From Pseudomonas sp. BN411 (GTDB lineage Bacteria; Pseudomonadota; Gammaproteobacteria; Pseudomonadales; Pseudomonadaceae), in NCBI RefSeq assembly GCF_029871235.1, contig NZ_SSOM01000067.1, positions 434,001-498,000 on the forward strand: a stretch of DNA of 64,000 nt. The letters run 5' to 3'. The notes below the pieces were generated by a model. The model did not search any database, was not told the origin of the DNA, and worked only from the letters and a program-made list of their open reading frames with translations. The translations under genes and the position numbers were made by a program. Of this stretch, positions 50,262 through 60,737 are shown piece after piece; within the stretch, counting starts at the first letter, position 1; every line of letters begins with the position of its first letter.

Positions 50262-50568
50262 GATCCGTACCTCTTGTTTCCCCCTCTCGCTCCCCAACGA
50301 GTGGATTTACAGGATCGGCCATTGTTACAGGCAGAGGTGAGGGACTGACGGATGGCAGGAAATTGGACCGGCGGACTAATGCAAGGCATTGACTGGCATG
50401 GATATTTCCGACGTTTCTGCCCGGATTCGAAGCGTCGTTGCGGGTGGAGCTGGAGACGTGGCGGGGTCGCGATGCCGGCCGCACTCATCGCCAGCACAAA
50501 AAAACGCCCCGCCAAAAGGGCGGGGCGCCGCGTGGATTCCTCGTCCGTGAGGATTGGGGAGTCGCGGG
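50262..50568. other. Intergenic region between the small secreted protein and the efflux operon
   Basis: These 307 bases hold the promoter of the small secreted protein and the efflux terminator at 50498-50527. Nothing else is recognisable. Confidence 0.45.
50498..50527 (-). terminator. Rho-independent terminator of ttgABC
   Basis: CGCCCCGCC and GGCGGGGCG form a 9-base-pair stem; on the minus strand seven T follow. It is about 40 bases past the ttgC stop. Confidence 0.93.
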
Positions 50569-52002
50569 TCAAGCGTTCGGGGAGGTTTCCCGCTGTTCTT
50601 TCCAGCCGCCACCGAGTGCCTTGTACAGGTTCACTTCGCTGGCTAGCTGGTTGAGGCGGTCGCCGATCAGTTGCTGGCGTGCGCTGAACAGCTGGCGCTG
50701 GGCGTCCAGCAGGGTCAGGTAGCTGTCGACACCGGTGCGGTAGCGACGCTCGGCGAGGCGGTAGTACTCCTCGGTGGTCTTCACCAGGGAGCGCTGGGAG
50801 CCCAATTGCTGCTGGTAGGTGGTGCGCGCGGCGAGGCCGTCGGCGACTTCCTGGAAGGCCACCTGGATGGCTTTCTCGTACTGCGCCACCTGGATGTCCT
50901 TCTGCAGCTCGGTGTAATCGAGGTTCGCCTTCAGGCGGCCGGCAGTGAAGATCGGCAGGCTGATGCTCGGCTGGAACAGCCAGCTGCCGGAGCCCGCGTC
51001 GAACAGCCCGGACAGCTCGTTGCTCATGCTGCCGGCGTTGGCGGTCAGGCTGACGCTGGGGAAGAAGGCCGCACGTGCCGCGCCGATGTTGGCGTTGGCC
51101 GATTTGAGCAGGTGCTCGGCCTGGACCACGTCGGGGCGGCGTTGCAGCAGGTCGGACGGCAGACCCGGCGGCACTTCGGCCAGCAGGTCGTCGTCCAGCG
51201 CCAGGCCCTTGGGCAGGTCCGCCGGCAAGCCGGTGCCCACCAGTTGGGCCAGGGCGTTGCGGTCCTGGGCCACCAGGCGGGTGTACTGCGCCAGGCTGAC
51301 CTGGGCGCTCTCCACGGCGGTGCGTGCCTGGCTCAGGGCCAGGGCGTCGGCAACGCCCACATCGAAGCTGCGCTTGGTGAGGGCGTAACTCTCCTGGTAG
51401 GTCTTCAGGGTGTCCTGGGTCAGCTGCAGCAGGGCCTGGTCGGCTTGCCAGTCCAGGTACGCGGTGGCCACCGAGGCCACCAGGCTGATCTGGGTGCTGC
51501 GCCGTGCCTGTTCGGTGGCGAAGTACTGTTCCAGGGCCTGTTCGTTGAGGCTGCGCAGGCGCCCGAAGAAGTCCAGCTCCCAGGCGTTGGTGCCGAGTGT
51601 GGCGCTGTACTGGCTGCTGGTGTCGGCCTGGCCGCTCTGGCTCATGATGCCCGGCGTGCGCTGGCGGGTAGCGCCGCCGTCGGCCGAGATAGTGGGGAAC
51701 AGCTCGGAGCGCTGGATGCGGTAGAGCGCGCGGTAGGCCTCGACGTTCAGCGCGGCGGTGCGCAGGTCACGGTTGTTGTCCAGGGCGAGCTGCACCAACT
51801 GGCGCAGCGCCGGGTCCTGGAAGAATGCCTGCCAGTCGAGATCGGCGGCGGTGGTGTTTACCTGGGCCGCGCCCTGGTTGTACGCCTCGCCCTCGGGCCA
51901 GGCGTTTTCCACCGGCGCTTCCGGGCGCTGGTAGTCGGGGATCATGGAGCAGCCACCGAGCAGGGTCGCGGCGATGGCCAGGGACATCAGGGAACGCCTC
52001 AC
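50569..52002 (-). CDS. ttgC: RND efflux outer-membrane channel (TtgC/OprM family)
   Basis: The 477-residue lipoprotein forms the outer-membrane and periplasmic tunnel of a tripartite pump. A lipobox LLGGC near residue 18 marks the acylated Cys. The duplicated OEP repeats are seen in [20 protein letters not shown] and [20 protein letters not shown]. Length fits OprM/TtgC (about 485). It overlaps the pump gene by 4 bases, completing the operon order adaptor, pump, channel. A strong terminator follows. Confidence 0.93.
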   Translation of the reverse strand: MRRSLMSLAIAATLLGGCSMIPDYQRPEAPVENAWPEGEAYNQGAAQVNTTAADLDWQAFFQDPALRQLVQLALDNNRDLRTAALNVEAYRALYRIQRSELFPTISADGGATRQRTPGIMSQSGQADTSSQYSATLGTNAWELDFFGRLRSLNEQALEQYFATEQARRSTQISLVASVATAYLDWQADQALLQLTQDTLKTYQESYALTKRSFDVGVADALALSQARTAVESAQVSLAQYTRLVAQDRNALAQLVGTGLPADLPKGLALDDDLLAEVPPGLPSDLLQRRPDVVQAEHLLKSANANIGAARAAFFPSVSLTANAGSMSNELSGLFDAGSGSWLFQPSISLPIFTAGRLKANLDYTELQKDIQVAQYEKAIQVAFQEVADGLAARTTYQQQLGSQRSLVKTTEEYYRLAERRYRTGVDSYLTLLDAQRQLFSARQQLIGDRLNQLASEVNLYKALGGGWKEQRETSPNA

Positions 52003-55000
52003 TGCAGGGCCTCCTTCTTGATCGCAGCCTTGCTCGCCTTGTCCTTGAACAGCGAGCAGACCAGCACGTAGAACAGCGGCACCCAGAAGATGGCCAGGAC
52101 GGTGGCGGTGAGCATGCCGCCGATTACGCCGGTACCGATGGCGTGCTGGCTGCCGGAGCCGGCACCGTTGGAGATGGCCAGGGGCACCACGCCGAGGATG
52201 AATGCCAGCGAGGTCATGATGATCGGGCGCAGGCGCATGCGGCAGGCTTCCACGGCAGCCTCGAACAGGCTCTTGCCCTGTTCGTGCAGCTCCTTGGCGA
52301 ACTCGACGATGAGGATCGCGTTCTTCGCCGAGAGGCCAATGGTGGTGAGCAGTCCGACCTGGAAGAACACATCGTTGGACAGGCCGCGCATGCTGGTGAA
52401 CATCAGCGCGCCGATCACACCCAGCGGCACGACGAGCATCACCGAGAACGGAATCGACCAGCTCTCGTACAGTGCCGCCAGGCAGAGGAACACCACCAGC
52501 AGCGACAGCGCATAGAGGGCCGGGGCCTGGGAGCCGGACAGACGCTCCTCGTAGGAGAGGCCGGTCCAGGAGTAGCCGACGCCGGCCGGCAGCTGCTTGG
52601 CGATTTCTTCCACCGCGGCCATGGCTTCACCCGAGCTGTGGCCCGGAGCCGCCTCGCCGAGGATTTCCACCGCCGGCACGCCGTTGTAGCGGGCCAACTT
52701 GGGCGCGCCGTAGGTCCATTCGCCACTGGCGAAGGCGCTGAACGGCACCATCTGGCCCTGGTCGTTGCGCACGTACCATTTGCTCAGGTCGTCCGGGTTC
52801 ATCCGCGCTTCGGGTTCACCTTGCAGGTAGACCTTCTTCACCCGGCCACGGTCGATGAAGTCGTTGACGTAGCTGGCGCCCCAGGCGATGGAGACGGTGT
52901 TGTTGATGTCGGCGAGGGAGATGCCGTGGGCACGGGCCTTCTCGTCGTCGATCTGCAGCTGGTACTGGGGCTCGTCACGCAGGCCGTTGGCACGCACGCG
53001 GTTGAGCACCGGGTTCTTCGCCGCCAGTTCGAGGAACTGGTCGCGGGCGGCGTTCAGCGCTTCGTGGCCGACGCCAGCGCGGTCCTGCAGGAACAGGTTG
53101 AAGCCGGTGGCGTTACCCAACTCCATCACCGCCGGCGGGGCGAAGGCGAAGACCATCGCATCGCGGAAGCTGAAGAAGTGCTTCTGGGCACGCTGGGCCA
53201 GGTCGAACACGCTCTGGCCTTCGGCCGTACGCTCTTCCCACGGCTTGAGCATGATGAAGGCCATGCCCGAGCTCTGGCCGCGGCCGGCGAAGTTGAAGCC
53301 GGTCACGGTGAACACGGATTTCACCGTGTCCTTTTCCTGGTCCAGCAGGTATTCGCGCATCTGGTCCACGACCACCTGGGTACGCTCGGCGCTGGCGCCG
53401 GACGGAGTCTGCACCTGGGCGAAGAGTACGCCCTGGTCTTCCTCGGGGAGGAAGGCGGTGGGGATGCGGGTGAACAGCCAGCCCATGGCGACGATGATCA
53501 CCAGGTACAGGGCGAGGTAGGGCACCTTGCGCTTGAGCACGCCGCGCACGCCGCGCTCGTAACTCTGCACGCTACGGTCGAAGCTGCGGTTGAACCAGCC
53601 GAAGAAGCCGCGCTTTTCGTGGTGCCCCTTGGCGATGGGCTTGAGCAGGGTGGCGCACAGGGCCGGGGTGAAAATCAGCGCCACCAGCACCGACAGGGCC
53701 ATGGCCGAGACGATGGTGATGGAGAACTGCTTGTAGATCACGCCCGTGGAGCCGCCGAAGAAGGCCATGGGCAGGAACACCGCCGAGAGCACCAGGGCGA
53801 TACCCACCAGCGCGCCCTGGATCTGGCCCATGGACTTGCGGGTGGCTTCCAGCGGCGACAGGCCTTCGTCGGCCATCACCCGCTCGACGTTTTCTACGAC
53901 CACTATGGCGTCGTCCACCAACAGGCCGATGGCCAGCACCATGGCGAACATGGTCAGGGTGTTGATGGTGAAGCCGAACATCGCCAGCACGCCGAAGGTG
54001 CCCAGCAGTACCACGGGTACGGCGAGGGTCGGGATGATGGTGGCGCGGAAGTTCTGCAGGAACAGGTACATCACCAGGAACACCAGGACGATGGCTTCGC
54101 CCAGGGTGTGGATCACGCCTTCGATGGAGGCGGAAACCACCGGAGTGGTGTCATAGGGGAAGACTACTTTCATGCCGGCGGGCATGAAGGGTTCCAGCTC
54201 GGCGACGGTGGCGCGGATCGCCTTGGCGGTATCCAGGGCGTTGGCGCCGGTGGCCAGCTTGATCGCCATGCCGGAGGCCGGCTTGCCGTTGAACTGGGCG
54301 CTGATGCTGTAGTTTTCGCCGCCCAGTTCGATCTTCGCCACGTCGCGCAGGCGTACCTGGGAGCCGTCGCGGTTCACCTTCAGCAGGATGGCGCCGAACT
54401 GCTCGGGGGTCTGCAGGCGGGTCTTGCCGATGATGGTGGCGTTGAGCTGGGTGCCGGGAGACGCGGGCAGGCCGCCGAGCTGGCCGGAGGAAATCTGCAC
54501 GTTCTGCGCCTGGATGGCGGTCTTCACGTCCACCGGGGTCAGCTGGTAGTTGTTCAGCCGCGCCGGGTCCAGCCAGATGCGCATGGCGTACTGGGCGCCG
54601 AATACCTGGAAGTCGCCCACACCCTTGGTCCGCGAGATCGGGTCCTGGATGTTGGAGACGATGTAGTTGGCCAGGTCGTTCTTGTCCATGCTGCCGTCTT
54701 CGGAGACGACGCCGATGACCAGCAGGAAGTTCTTCACTGCCTTGGTCACGCGGATGCCCTGCTGCTGCACTTCCTGCGGAAGCAGCGGGGTGGCCAGCTG
54801 CAGCTTGTTCTGCACCTGCACCTGGGCGATGTCAGGGTTGGTGCCCTGCTCGAAGGTGGCGGTGATGGTCATGCTGCCGTCGGAGTTGCTCTCCGAGGAG
54901 ATGTAGCGCAGGCCGTCGATGCCATTGAGCTGCTGCTCGATGATCTGCACCACGGTGTCCTGCACCGTCTGCGCCGAGGCACCGGGGTAGCTCACCTGGA

Positions 55001-55133
55001 TGCCCACTGCCGGCGCGGCGATGCTGGGGTACTGGTTGATCGGCAACTTGAGGATGGACAGGCCGCCGGCGAGCATGATCACCAGCGCGATCACCCAGGC
55101 GAAGATTGGGCGATCGATGAAGAATCTCGACAT
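51999..55133 (-). CDS. ttgB: RND multidrug efflux pump (TtgB/MexB family)
   Basis: The 1,044-residue inner-membrane proton antiporter has twelve membrane helices and two large periplasmic loops. The opening [20 protein letters not shown] is typical of HAE1 pumps. The proton-relay Asp-Asp pair is in [18 protein letters not shown], and [15 protein letters not shown]-type motif D appears as [18 protein letters not shown]. Sequence is closest, from memory, to P. putida TtgB, which exports solvents, flavonoids and antibiotics. It begins 11 bases after the adaptor stop. Confidence 0.94.
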   Translation of the reverse strand: MSRFFIDRPIFAWVIALVIMLAGGLSILKLPINQYPSIAAPAVGIQVSYPGASAQTVQDTVVQIIEQQLNGIDGLRYISSESNSDGSMTITATFEQGTNPDIAQVQVQNKLQLATPLLPQEVQQQGIRVTKAVKNFLLVIGVVSEDGSMDKNDLANYIVSNIQDPISRTKGVGDFQVFGAQYAMRIWLDPARLNNYQLTPVDVKTAIQAQNVQISSGQLGGLPASPGTQLNATIIGKTRLQTPEQFGAILLKVNRDGSQVRLRDVAKIELGGENYSISAQFNGKPASGMAIKLATGANALDTAKAIRATVAELEPFMPAGMKVVFPYDTTPVVSASIEGVIHTLGEAIVLVFLVMYLFLQNFRATIIPTLAVPVVLLGTFGVLAMFGFTINTLTMFAMVLAIGLLVDDAIVVVENVERVMADEGLSPLEATRKSMGQIQGALVGIALVLSAVFLPMAFFGGSTGVIYKQFSITIVSAMALSVLVALIFTPALCATLLKPIAKGHHEKRGFFGWFNRSFDRSVQSYERGVRGVLKRKVPYLALYLVIIVAMGWLFTRIPTAFLPEEDQGVLFAQVQTPSGASAERTQVVVDQMREYLLDQEKDTVKSVFTVTGFNFAGRGQSSGMAFIMLKPWEERTAEGQSVFDLAQRAQKHFFSFRDAMVFAFAPPAVMELGNATGFNLFLQDRAGVGHEALNAARDQFLELAAKNPVLNRVRANGLRDEPQYQLQIDDEKARAHGISLADINNTVSIAWGASYVNDFIDRGRVKKVYLQGEPEARMNPDDLSKWYVRNDQGQMVPFSAFASGEWTYGAPKLARYNGVPAVEILGEAAPGHSSGEAMAAVEEIAKQLPAGVGYSWTGLSYEERLSGSQAPALYALSLLVVFLCLAALYESWSIPFSVMLVVPLGVIGALMFTSMRGLSNDVFFQVGLLTTIGLSAKNAILIVEFAKELHEQGKSLFEAAVEACRMRLRPIIMTSLAFILGVVPLAISNGAGSGSQHAIGTGVIGGMLTATVLAIFWVPLFYVLVCSLFKDKASKAAIKKEALQ

Positions 55134-55144
55134 CTATGGGCTCC

Positions 55145-56287
55145 TCAGTGGCTCTTGGCCAGGTTGTCACCCGCAGGTCGCTGGGCTGCCACATTGGTCG
55201 CCGGCGCGGCGTCCACTTCCACGCCCGGCCGCACGAACTGCAGGCCTTCGGTGATCAGGCGGTCGCCGGGGTTGAGGCCTTCGCTGACCAGCCAGCGGTC
55301 GCCGACCGCGCGTTCGGCTTTCAGGTGACGCAGCTCGACCTTGTTTTCGGCATTCACCACCATGGCGGTGGCCTGGCCCTTGAGGTCGCGGGTCACGCCT
55401 TGCTGCGGTGCGAGGATGGCTTCCTGCTTCACCGCCGAGCCCAGGCGGGCGTGGACGAACATGCCCGGCAGCAGGGTGTGTTCCGGGTTCGGGAAGACCG
55501 CGCGCACGGTCACCGAGCCGGTGCCTTCGTCCACGGAAACTTCGGAGAACTCCAGGCTGCCCTTGTGCGGGTACTCGCTGCCGTCTTCCAGCAGCAGGGA
55601 CACCTTGGCGCCGCTGGCGCCGGCCTTTTCGAGCTGACCTTCGGCCATTTCCCGGCGCAGGCGCAGCAGGTCCTTGGTGGATTGGGTGACGTCGACATAG
55701 ATCGGGTCGAGCTGCTGGATGGTGGCCATGGCCAGGGTCTGGCCGTTGCTCACCAGGGCACCTTCGGTGACCGCAGAGCGACCGACGCGGCCGGAAATCG
55801 GCGCCAGTACCTTGGTGTAGCGCACGTCGATGCTGGCCTTCTCCAGCGCGGCCTCGGCCTGCAGGCGGGCAGCCTGGGACTCGTCATAGGCCTGCTTGCT
55901 CACCGCCTGGTCGCTGACCAGGTCCTTGTAGCGCTCCGCCAGGGACTTGGCCGATGCCAGGCTGGCCTGGGCGCTCTTGTAGGTGGCGGTGTAGACGGAC
56001 GGATCGATCTGGTAGAGCTGCTGGCCGGCCTTGACCTCGCTGCCTTCGGTGAACAGGCGCTTCTGGATGATGCCGTCCACTTGCGGACGCACTTCGGCAA
56101 TGCGGAACGCCGCGGTGCGGCCCGGCAGTTCGGTGGTCAGGGTGAAGCTCTGGGGCTGGAGGGTCACGACGCCGACCTTGGGCGTCTGGGCGGGCGGCGG
56201 AGCCGAGGCTTCCTGGCAGCCGGTCAGGGCGAGCGTGGCCAGAGCCATGGCGGAAACCAAGGCGGCAAAGGCTGGCTTCATGGGCAT
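55145..56287 (-). CDS. ttgA: RND efflux periplasmic adaptor (TtgA/MexA family)
   Basis: The 380-residue lipoprotein links the pump to the channel. The lipobox ALTGC is near residue 22. Barrel-sandwich halves are seen in RPQVDGIIQKRLFTEGSEVK and VLAPISGRVGRSAVTEGALV, with a helical hairpin between (ARLQAEAALEKASIDVRY). The start at 56287 (MPMKPAF) is preferred because GAGG lies about 9 bases upstream; 56302 and 56281 are alternatives. First gene of the operon, divergent from ttgR. Confidence 0.92.
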   Translation of the reverse strand: MPMKPAFAALVSAMALATLALTGCQEASAPPPAQTPKVGVVTLQPQSFTLTTELPGRTAAFRIAEVRPQVDGIIQKRLFTEGSEVKAGQQLYQIDPSVYTATYKSAQASLASAKSLAERYKDLVSDQAVSKQAYDESQAARLQAEAALEKASIDVRYTKVLAPISGRVGRSAVTEGALVSNGQTLAMATIQQLDPIYVDVTQSTKDLLRLRREMAEGQLEKAGASGAKVSLLLEDGSEYPHKGSLEFSEVSVDEGTGSVTVRAVFPNPEHTLLPGMFVHARLGSAVKQEAILAPQQGVTRDLKGQATAMVVNAENKVELRHLKAERAVGDRWLVSEGLNPGDRLITEGLQFVRPGVEVDAAPATNVAAQRPAGDNLAKSH

Positions 56288-56372
56288 CTGAAGGGACCTC
56301 ATTTTTTGGGGGTACAGCTTTCTGAAGGAAAGCTGGGCGCAGGGCAGGTTCTGGATTCTTGCGAAGGTGTAC

Positions 56373-56403
56373 GAATATACTTACATGCGTGAATGTTTGT
56401 AAA
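56373..56403 (-). promoter_or_regulatory. TtgR operator in the ttgA-ttgR intergenic region
   Basis: On the minus strand the site reads TTTACAAACATTCACGCATG, then TAAGTATATTC. As I recall it, the P. putida TtgR operator has TTTACAAACA and ATGTAAGTATATTC with the same spacing. It lies between the divergent ttgA and ttgR starts, where it would overlap both promoters. Confidence 0.8.
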
Positions 56404-56490
56404 TTGAATCTTCTGTTTCCGATGTCAGAATTTATTACGGTGCAGAGACGATTTTTCCTTTAAGAGCAAGCAGATAGGTCCCAGCCGCGA

Positions 56491-57132
56491 ATGGCCAGAC
56501 GTACCAAAGAGGAAGCCGAAGAAACGCGCGTGCAGATACTCGACGCCACTGAACGGGTATTTCACGAGAAGGGCGTTTCCCGTGCCTCACTGGCGGAAAT
56601 CGCGGCTGCCGCCGGGGTCAGCCGTGGCGCCATCTACTGGCATTTCGAGAACAAGAACGACCTGTTCCAGGCCATGCTCGAACGCATCCACACGCCACTG
56701 GAGGAGCTGGCCCGCGCCAGCGAGAGCGAGGACGAGCCCGATCCGCTCGGGCGCATGCACCAGTTGATGGTGCGCCTGCTCCGGCGTGTGGAGCTGGACC
56801 CGCAGAGCCGGCGCATCCACGAAATTCTCCGGCACAAGGTGGAATACACCGAGGAACTGGGCGACCTGCGCCAGCAGATGGAAGACCAGAGCGTCGAGTG
56901 CGACCAGCGCATCGCCAAGGCCCTGCGCAATGCGGTAATCCGTGGCCAGTTGCCCGTCGATCTGGATTGCCGCCGCGCCGCCATCAGCGTGCACGCCTAC
57001 CTGGAGGGTATCCAGACCAACTGGCTGCTGGTGCCGGCAAGCTACTCCCTGGCCGACGAGGCCGAAAACCTGGTGAACAGCCTGATGGACATGCTCAAGT
57101 CCAGCCCGGCGCTGCGAGCCAGCGCGAGCTGA
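56491..57132 (+). CDS. ttgR: TetR-family repressor of the efflux operon (TtgR)
   Basis: The 213-residue repressor has the N-terminal TetR helix-turn-helix (LAEIAAAAGVSRGAIYWHFENK, residues about 32-53) and a C-terminal effector domain (ISVHAYLEGIQTNWLLVP) typical of TtgR/AcrR. In P. putida, TtgR leaves its operator on binding flavonoids, chloramphenicol and other drugs. It is divergent from ttgA with the recognisable operator between. Whether it senses the island's substrates is not known. Confidence 0.92.
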   Translation: MARRTKEEAEETRVQILDATERVFHEKGVSRASLAEIAAAAGVSRGAIYWHFENKNDLFQAMLERIHTPLEELARASESEDEPDPLGRMHQLMVRLLRRVELDPQSRRIHEILRHKVEYTEELGDLRQQMEDQSVECDQRIAKALRNAVIRGQLPVDLDCRRAAISVHAYLEGIQTNWLLVPASYSLADEAENLVNSLMDMLKSSPALRASAS

Positions 57133-57649
57133 CCCTGCGGTTGGCTACGCGCGAGGGTGGATCGCGCCGGTAGGGTGCGCCGCGCGCACCAGCGGTGTTG
57201 CCGGATTACGCTCTTCATCCACCTGACACAAAGCCCGGTGCGCAGGGCGCTGCCTACGGTTGGTTGTGGCGCAGGATTCATAGATCGGCGCTATCCAACC
57301 TGCATCGAACCTATCGTCCGCTCTATACGTCATTTATCCGGCGCCAGTTTCGTCCTTTGGGTTCCTTCCCCGCTCGACCAGATTTCCCCAAAAGTGGGTC
57401 AGTCAGCTCTAGAACGGGCATTACGGCCTATATGAGAAGCGCTCTCGCCTGAGTGTCCCGTGTCGCTGGTCGGGGTTAATCCCGCAGCCGTCCGGCAGGT
57501 GGGGTCCGGCTCTGGCGGTGCGTCGGAGTCTTGGCTAAGCATGTCTGTAGGCTTCTGTGGGGGCAGCGGCGTATTGCTCCAGGGGCTCGAACTATAAGAA
57601 GGCGGCCGAGGCACGGCCGAACCCATCACTCAGCCAATGGAGCGCCGAG
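57133..57649. other. Long intergenic region upstream of the type I secretion operon
   Basis: 517 bases without a credible gene. Partial family F/B-like arms are visible: GTAGGGTGCGCCGCGCGCAC at 57171-57190 and GGTTGTGGCGCAGGATTCAT at 57262-57281, with CCAACCTGCA at 57296-57305. TGTGGGGGCAGCGGCG at 57557 resembles a family A arm. A locally lower GC content at 57270-57430 fits promoter DNA for the secretion genes. I see no remnant of a protease or inhibitor gene. Confidence 0.5.
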
Positions 57650-59386
57650 ATGAAGAATTTCTCGCAGCCCCGTACCGAGTTGTCCGAAGCCCTGAATCGC
57701 CTCCGTCATACCTTCTATGTGGTGGGGGGCTTCAGCGGCATCATCAACCTGATGATGCTCGCGCCCGCCCTCTACATGCTGCAGGTCTACGACCGCGTGC
57801 TGGCAAGCAGCAACATCACCACCCTGGCGATGCTGACGGTACTGATGCTCGGGTTGTACGTGCTCATGTCGTTGCTGGAAGTGGTCCGTTCGACCGTACT
57901 GATCCGCCTTGGCAACCGGCTGGACATGAGCCTGAACAAGCGGATCTTCAACGCATCGTTCGAGCGCAACCTGCGCCGCGCCGGCGGCAACCCGGCGCAG
58001 GCGCTGCAAGACCTGTCCATGGTTCGCCAATTCCTTACCGGCAACGGCCTGTTTGCCTTCTTCGATGCGCCCTGGACGCCCATCTACCTGCTGGTGATCT
58101 TTCTCGTGCACCCGTTGCTGGGCGTCATCACCCTGGTCGGTTCGGCGATCCTCTTCTTCCTGGCCCTGCTCACCGAAGTGGTGACCCGCGGCCCGCTGAT
58201 GGAGGCCAACCAGGCGGCCATGGCCTCCAGTTCCTTCGCGAACAACAACCTGCGCAATACCGAAGTGATCGAAGCCATGGGCATGCTGCCGGCGATTCGT
58301 GAGCGCTGGTTCGGCAGCCACCAGCGCATTCTGGAGAAGCAGACCCAGGCTTCTGACCGTGCCGCCTACATCAACGGCGCCAGCCGCTTCGTGCGGGTCA
58401 CCCTGCAATCGGTGATCCTCGGCGCCGGCGCACTGCTGGCGATCAAGGGCGAGATCACCGCGGGGATGATGATCGCCAGTTCCATCCTCAGCGGCCGCGC
58501 CATGGCGCCTGTGGAACAGGCCATCGGTGTCTGGAAGCAGTTGCTCGCGGCCCGCGGCTCCTGGGAACGGCTGTCCAAGCTGCTGCAGGACTTCCCGGCG
58601 CGCAACACCGCCATGGCCTTGCCCAAGCCCCAGGGCGCGCTGTCGGTGGAACAGGCCATGACCGCCGCGCCCGGTGGCGTCGTCACCATCCTGCGCGGGA
58701 TCAACTTCAGTCTCTCGCCCGGTGAAGCCCTCGGCATCATCGGCCCGTCGGCCTCCGGCAAGTCCACCCTGGCGCGCCTGCTGGTAGGCGTGTGGCCGGC
58801 GCAAGCGGGCAAGGTGCGCCTGGACGGTGCCGACATCTTCCAGTGGAACAAGGAGGAACTCGGTCCCTGGATCGGTTACCTGCCGCAGGACGTGGAACTG
58901 TTCGAAGGCACCATTGCCGACAACATCGCCCGCTTCGGCGAGATGAACAGCGAGGAGGTGATCCTCGCCGCCAGGCGTGCCGGGGTGCACGACATGATCC
59001 TGCGCTTCGAGAAGGGCTACGACACGCCGCTCGGCGTGGATGGCAGCCCGCTGTCGGGCGGCCAGAAACAGCGCATCGCCCTGGCTCGGGCCATCTATGG
59101 CGACCCCTCGATGATCGTGCTCGATGAGCCCAACGCCAACCTCGACGACCTGGGCGAAGCGGCGCTGGTGGAAGCGATCCTCGACCTGAAGAAACGTGGC
59201 AAGACACTGGTCCTGATTTCCCATCGTCCCAGCGTGCTCAGCACTGTGGACAAGGTCCTGCTGATGCGCGACGGCGGCGTGCAGTTGTTTGGTCCTCGTG
59301 AAGAGGTCTTCGCAGCATTGCGCCAGGCGAGCGTCATGCCCTCCGTGGGCACGCCAAACCTGGCTTCGATGCGGGCCAAGGAGTAA
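57650..59386 (+). CDS. Type I secretion ABC transporter (AprD/PrtD family)
   Basis: The 578-residue inner-membrane exporter has about six N-terminal helices (IINLMMLAPALYMLQVYDRV) and a C-terminal ATPase with Walker A GPSASGKST, signature LSGGQKQRIALARAI and Walker B MIVLDEPNANLD. It lacks the C39 peptidase-like domain of LapB/HlyB types, placing it with AprD/PrtD, which export metalloproteases and lipases carrying C-terminal RTX signals. The start at 57650 has GGAG upstream. First of three genes; no substrate gene is adjacent. Confidence 0.92.
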   Translation: MKNFSQPRTELSEALNRLRHTFYVVGGFSGIINLMMLAPALYMLQVYDRVLASSNITTLAMLTVLMLGLYVLMSLLEVVRSTVLIRLGNRLDMSLNKRIFNASFERNLRRAGGNPAQALQDLSMVRQFLTGNGLFAFFDAPWTPIYLLVIFLVHPLLGVITLVGSAILFFLALLTEVVTRGPLMEANQAAMASSSFANNNLRNTEVIEAMGMLPAIRERWFGSHQRILEKQTQASDRAAYINGASRFVRVTLQSVILGAGALLAIKGEITAGMMIASSILSGRAMAPVEQAIGVWKQLLAARGSWERLSKLLQDFPARNTAMALPKPQGALSVEQAMTAAPGGVVTILRGINFSLSPGEALGIIGPSASGKSTLARLLVGVWPAQAGKVRLDGADIFQWNKEELGPWIGYLPQDVELFEGTIADNIARFGEMNSEEVILAARRAGVHDMILRFEKGYDTPLGVDGSPLSGGQKQRIALARAIYGDPSMIVLDEPNANLDDLGEAALVEAILDLKKRGKTLVLISHRPSVLSTVDKVLLMRDGGVQLFGPREEVFAALRQASVMPSVGTPNLASMRAKE

Positions 59387-59392
59387 TCGATC

Positions 59393-60736
59393 ATGCAAGC
59401 GGCAAGCGAAAGCAAGGCCCTGGTAAGGGTCGAAAAACCGACGGTGGTGGACCTGGATGACACCCGCCCGGCCCGTTGGGGCGTGTGGATGGTGCTGGCA
59501 GGGTTCGGCGGCTTCCTGGTCTGGGCCGTGCTGGCCCCGCTGGATGCTGGCGTGGTGGCCAACGCCACGGTCAACGTCACCAATGCCCGCAAGACGGTGC
59601 AGCACCTCACTGGCGGCGAGGTGGACGCCATCCTGGTGCGCGAAGGCGACAAGGTGCGCGCCGGCCAGGAGCTGGTGCGCCTGGACCCGACCCAAGCGAT
59701 TGCCGAGCAGGGCGCCCTGAGTTCCCAGTACATCGTCGCCAAGACCGTGGAAGACCGCCTGATGGCCGAACGCGATGGCGCCGACACCGTCACTTTCACC
59801 CCGGGACTGCTGGAGCGCTTCGGCGGTGATCCACGGCTGCAAGAAGCCATCGCCCTGCAGCAACGGCTGTTCCACACCCGGCGCAAGGCCCTGCTGGGGG
59901 AAATCAGCATCCTGCATGAGAACCTCAATGGCGCCGAGGAACAGCTCAAGGGCCTGCGCCAGGTGCAGGCCACCCGTTCCAGCCAGTCGAAGCTCCTGGG
60001 CGAAGAACTCGACGGTGTGCGCAGCCTGGCGGCGGAGGGCTATATCCCGCGCAACCGCATGCTGGAACTGGAACGCAACGCCTCGGAACTGAACGGTTCC
60101 ATGGCGCAGAACATCGCGGACATCGGGCGCACCCGGAATCAGATCGCCGAACTCAAGCTGCGCATCCTCCAGCGCGAGCAGGATTTCCAGAAGGAAGTGG
60201 AATCCCAGCTCACCGATATCCAGAAGGAGACCACTTCCCTGGCCGAGCGCCTGCGTTCGGTGGACTACCAGGTGGAGAACACCGTGATCCGTTCGCCCAT
60301 CGACGGCATCGTCCTCGGCCTGACCATCACCACGGTTGGTGGTGTGATCCAGCCCGGCGCGCGGCTCATGGACGTGGTACCGGACAGCGAGCCCCTGCAG
60401 GTGGACGCCCAGGTGCCGGTGCAGGCGATCGACAAGATGGTGCCGGGCCTGCCCGTGGATATCACCTTCCCGGCCTTCAACCATGCACAGACGCCGAACA
60501 TTCCCGGACGGGTGCTGACGGTCGCCGCCGACCGGCTGGTGGACGAAGCCAGCAAACAGCCCTATTACTTGACGCAGGTGGAAGTGACCGAAGAAGGCAT
60601 GAAGATGCTCGGGCCGAACAATATCCGGGCAGGCATGCCGGCCACCGTAACCATCAAGACCGGTGAGCGCAGCCTGATGAGCTACCTGATGAAACCGCTG
60701 TTGGGCCGCGTCGGTAACGCATTCAAGGAGCAGTGA
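59393..60736 (+). CDS. Type I secretion membrane-fusion protein (HlyD/AprE family)
   Basis: The 447-residue protein has a short cytoplasmic N-terminus, one membrane helix (WMVLAGFGGFLVWAVLAPLD, residues about 30-49), a long coiled-coil periplasmic stretch (about 130-290) and a C-terminal barrel with IRSPIDGIVLGLTITTVGGV and PQVAIDKM-like segment. It links the ABC exporter to the outer-membrane channel. Six bases separate it from the ABC gene. Typical AprE length. Confidence 0.92.
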   Translation: MQAASESKALVRVEKPTVVDLDDTRPARWGVWMVLAGFGGFLVWAVLAPLDAGVVANATVNVTNARKTVQHLTGGEVDAILVREGDKVRAGQELVRLDPTQAIAEQGALSSQYIVAKTVEDRLMAERDGADTVTFTPGLLERFGGDPRLQEAIALQQRLFHTRRKALLGEISILHENLNGAEEQLKGLRQVQATRSSQSKLLGEELDGVRSLAAEGYIPRNRMLELERNASELNGSMAQNIADIGRTRNQIAELKLRILQREQDFQKEVESQLTDIQKETTSLAERLRSVDYQVENTVIRSPIDGIVLGLTITTVGGVIQPGARLMDVVPDSEPLQVDAQVPVQAIDKMVPGLPVDITFPAFNHAQTPNIPGRVLTVAADRLVDEASKQPYYLTQVEVTEEGMKMLGPNNIRAGMPATVTIKTGERSLMSYLMKPLLGRVGNAFKEQ

Positions 60737-60737
60737 A

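Noticed and set aside
51825-55328. A plus-strand open frame of over 1,100 codons opposite ttgB and ttgA
   Set aside because: It is the antisense shadow of two well-supported efflux genes in GC-rich DNA. Its product is low-complexity (His, Gly, Asp, Val rich) with no domain, and it has no ribosome site.
57133-57649. Remnant of an aprX- or aprA-like gene before the secretion operon
   Set aside because: No frame shows RTX repeats, a zinc-protease motif or similarity to known substrates.
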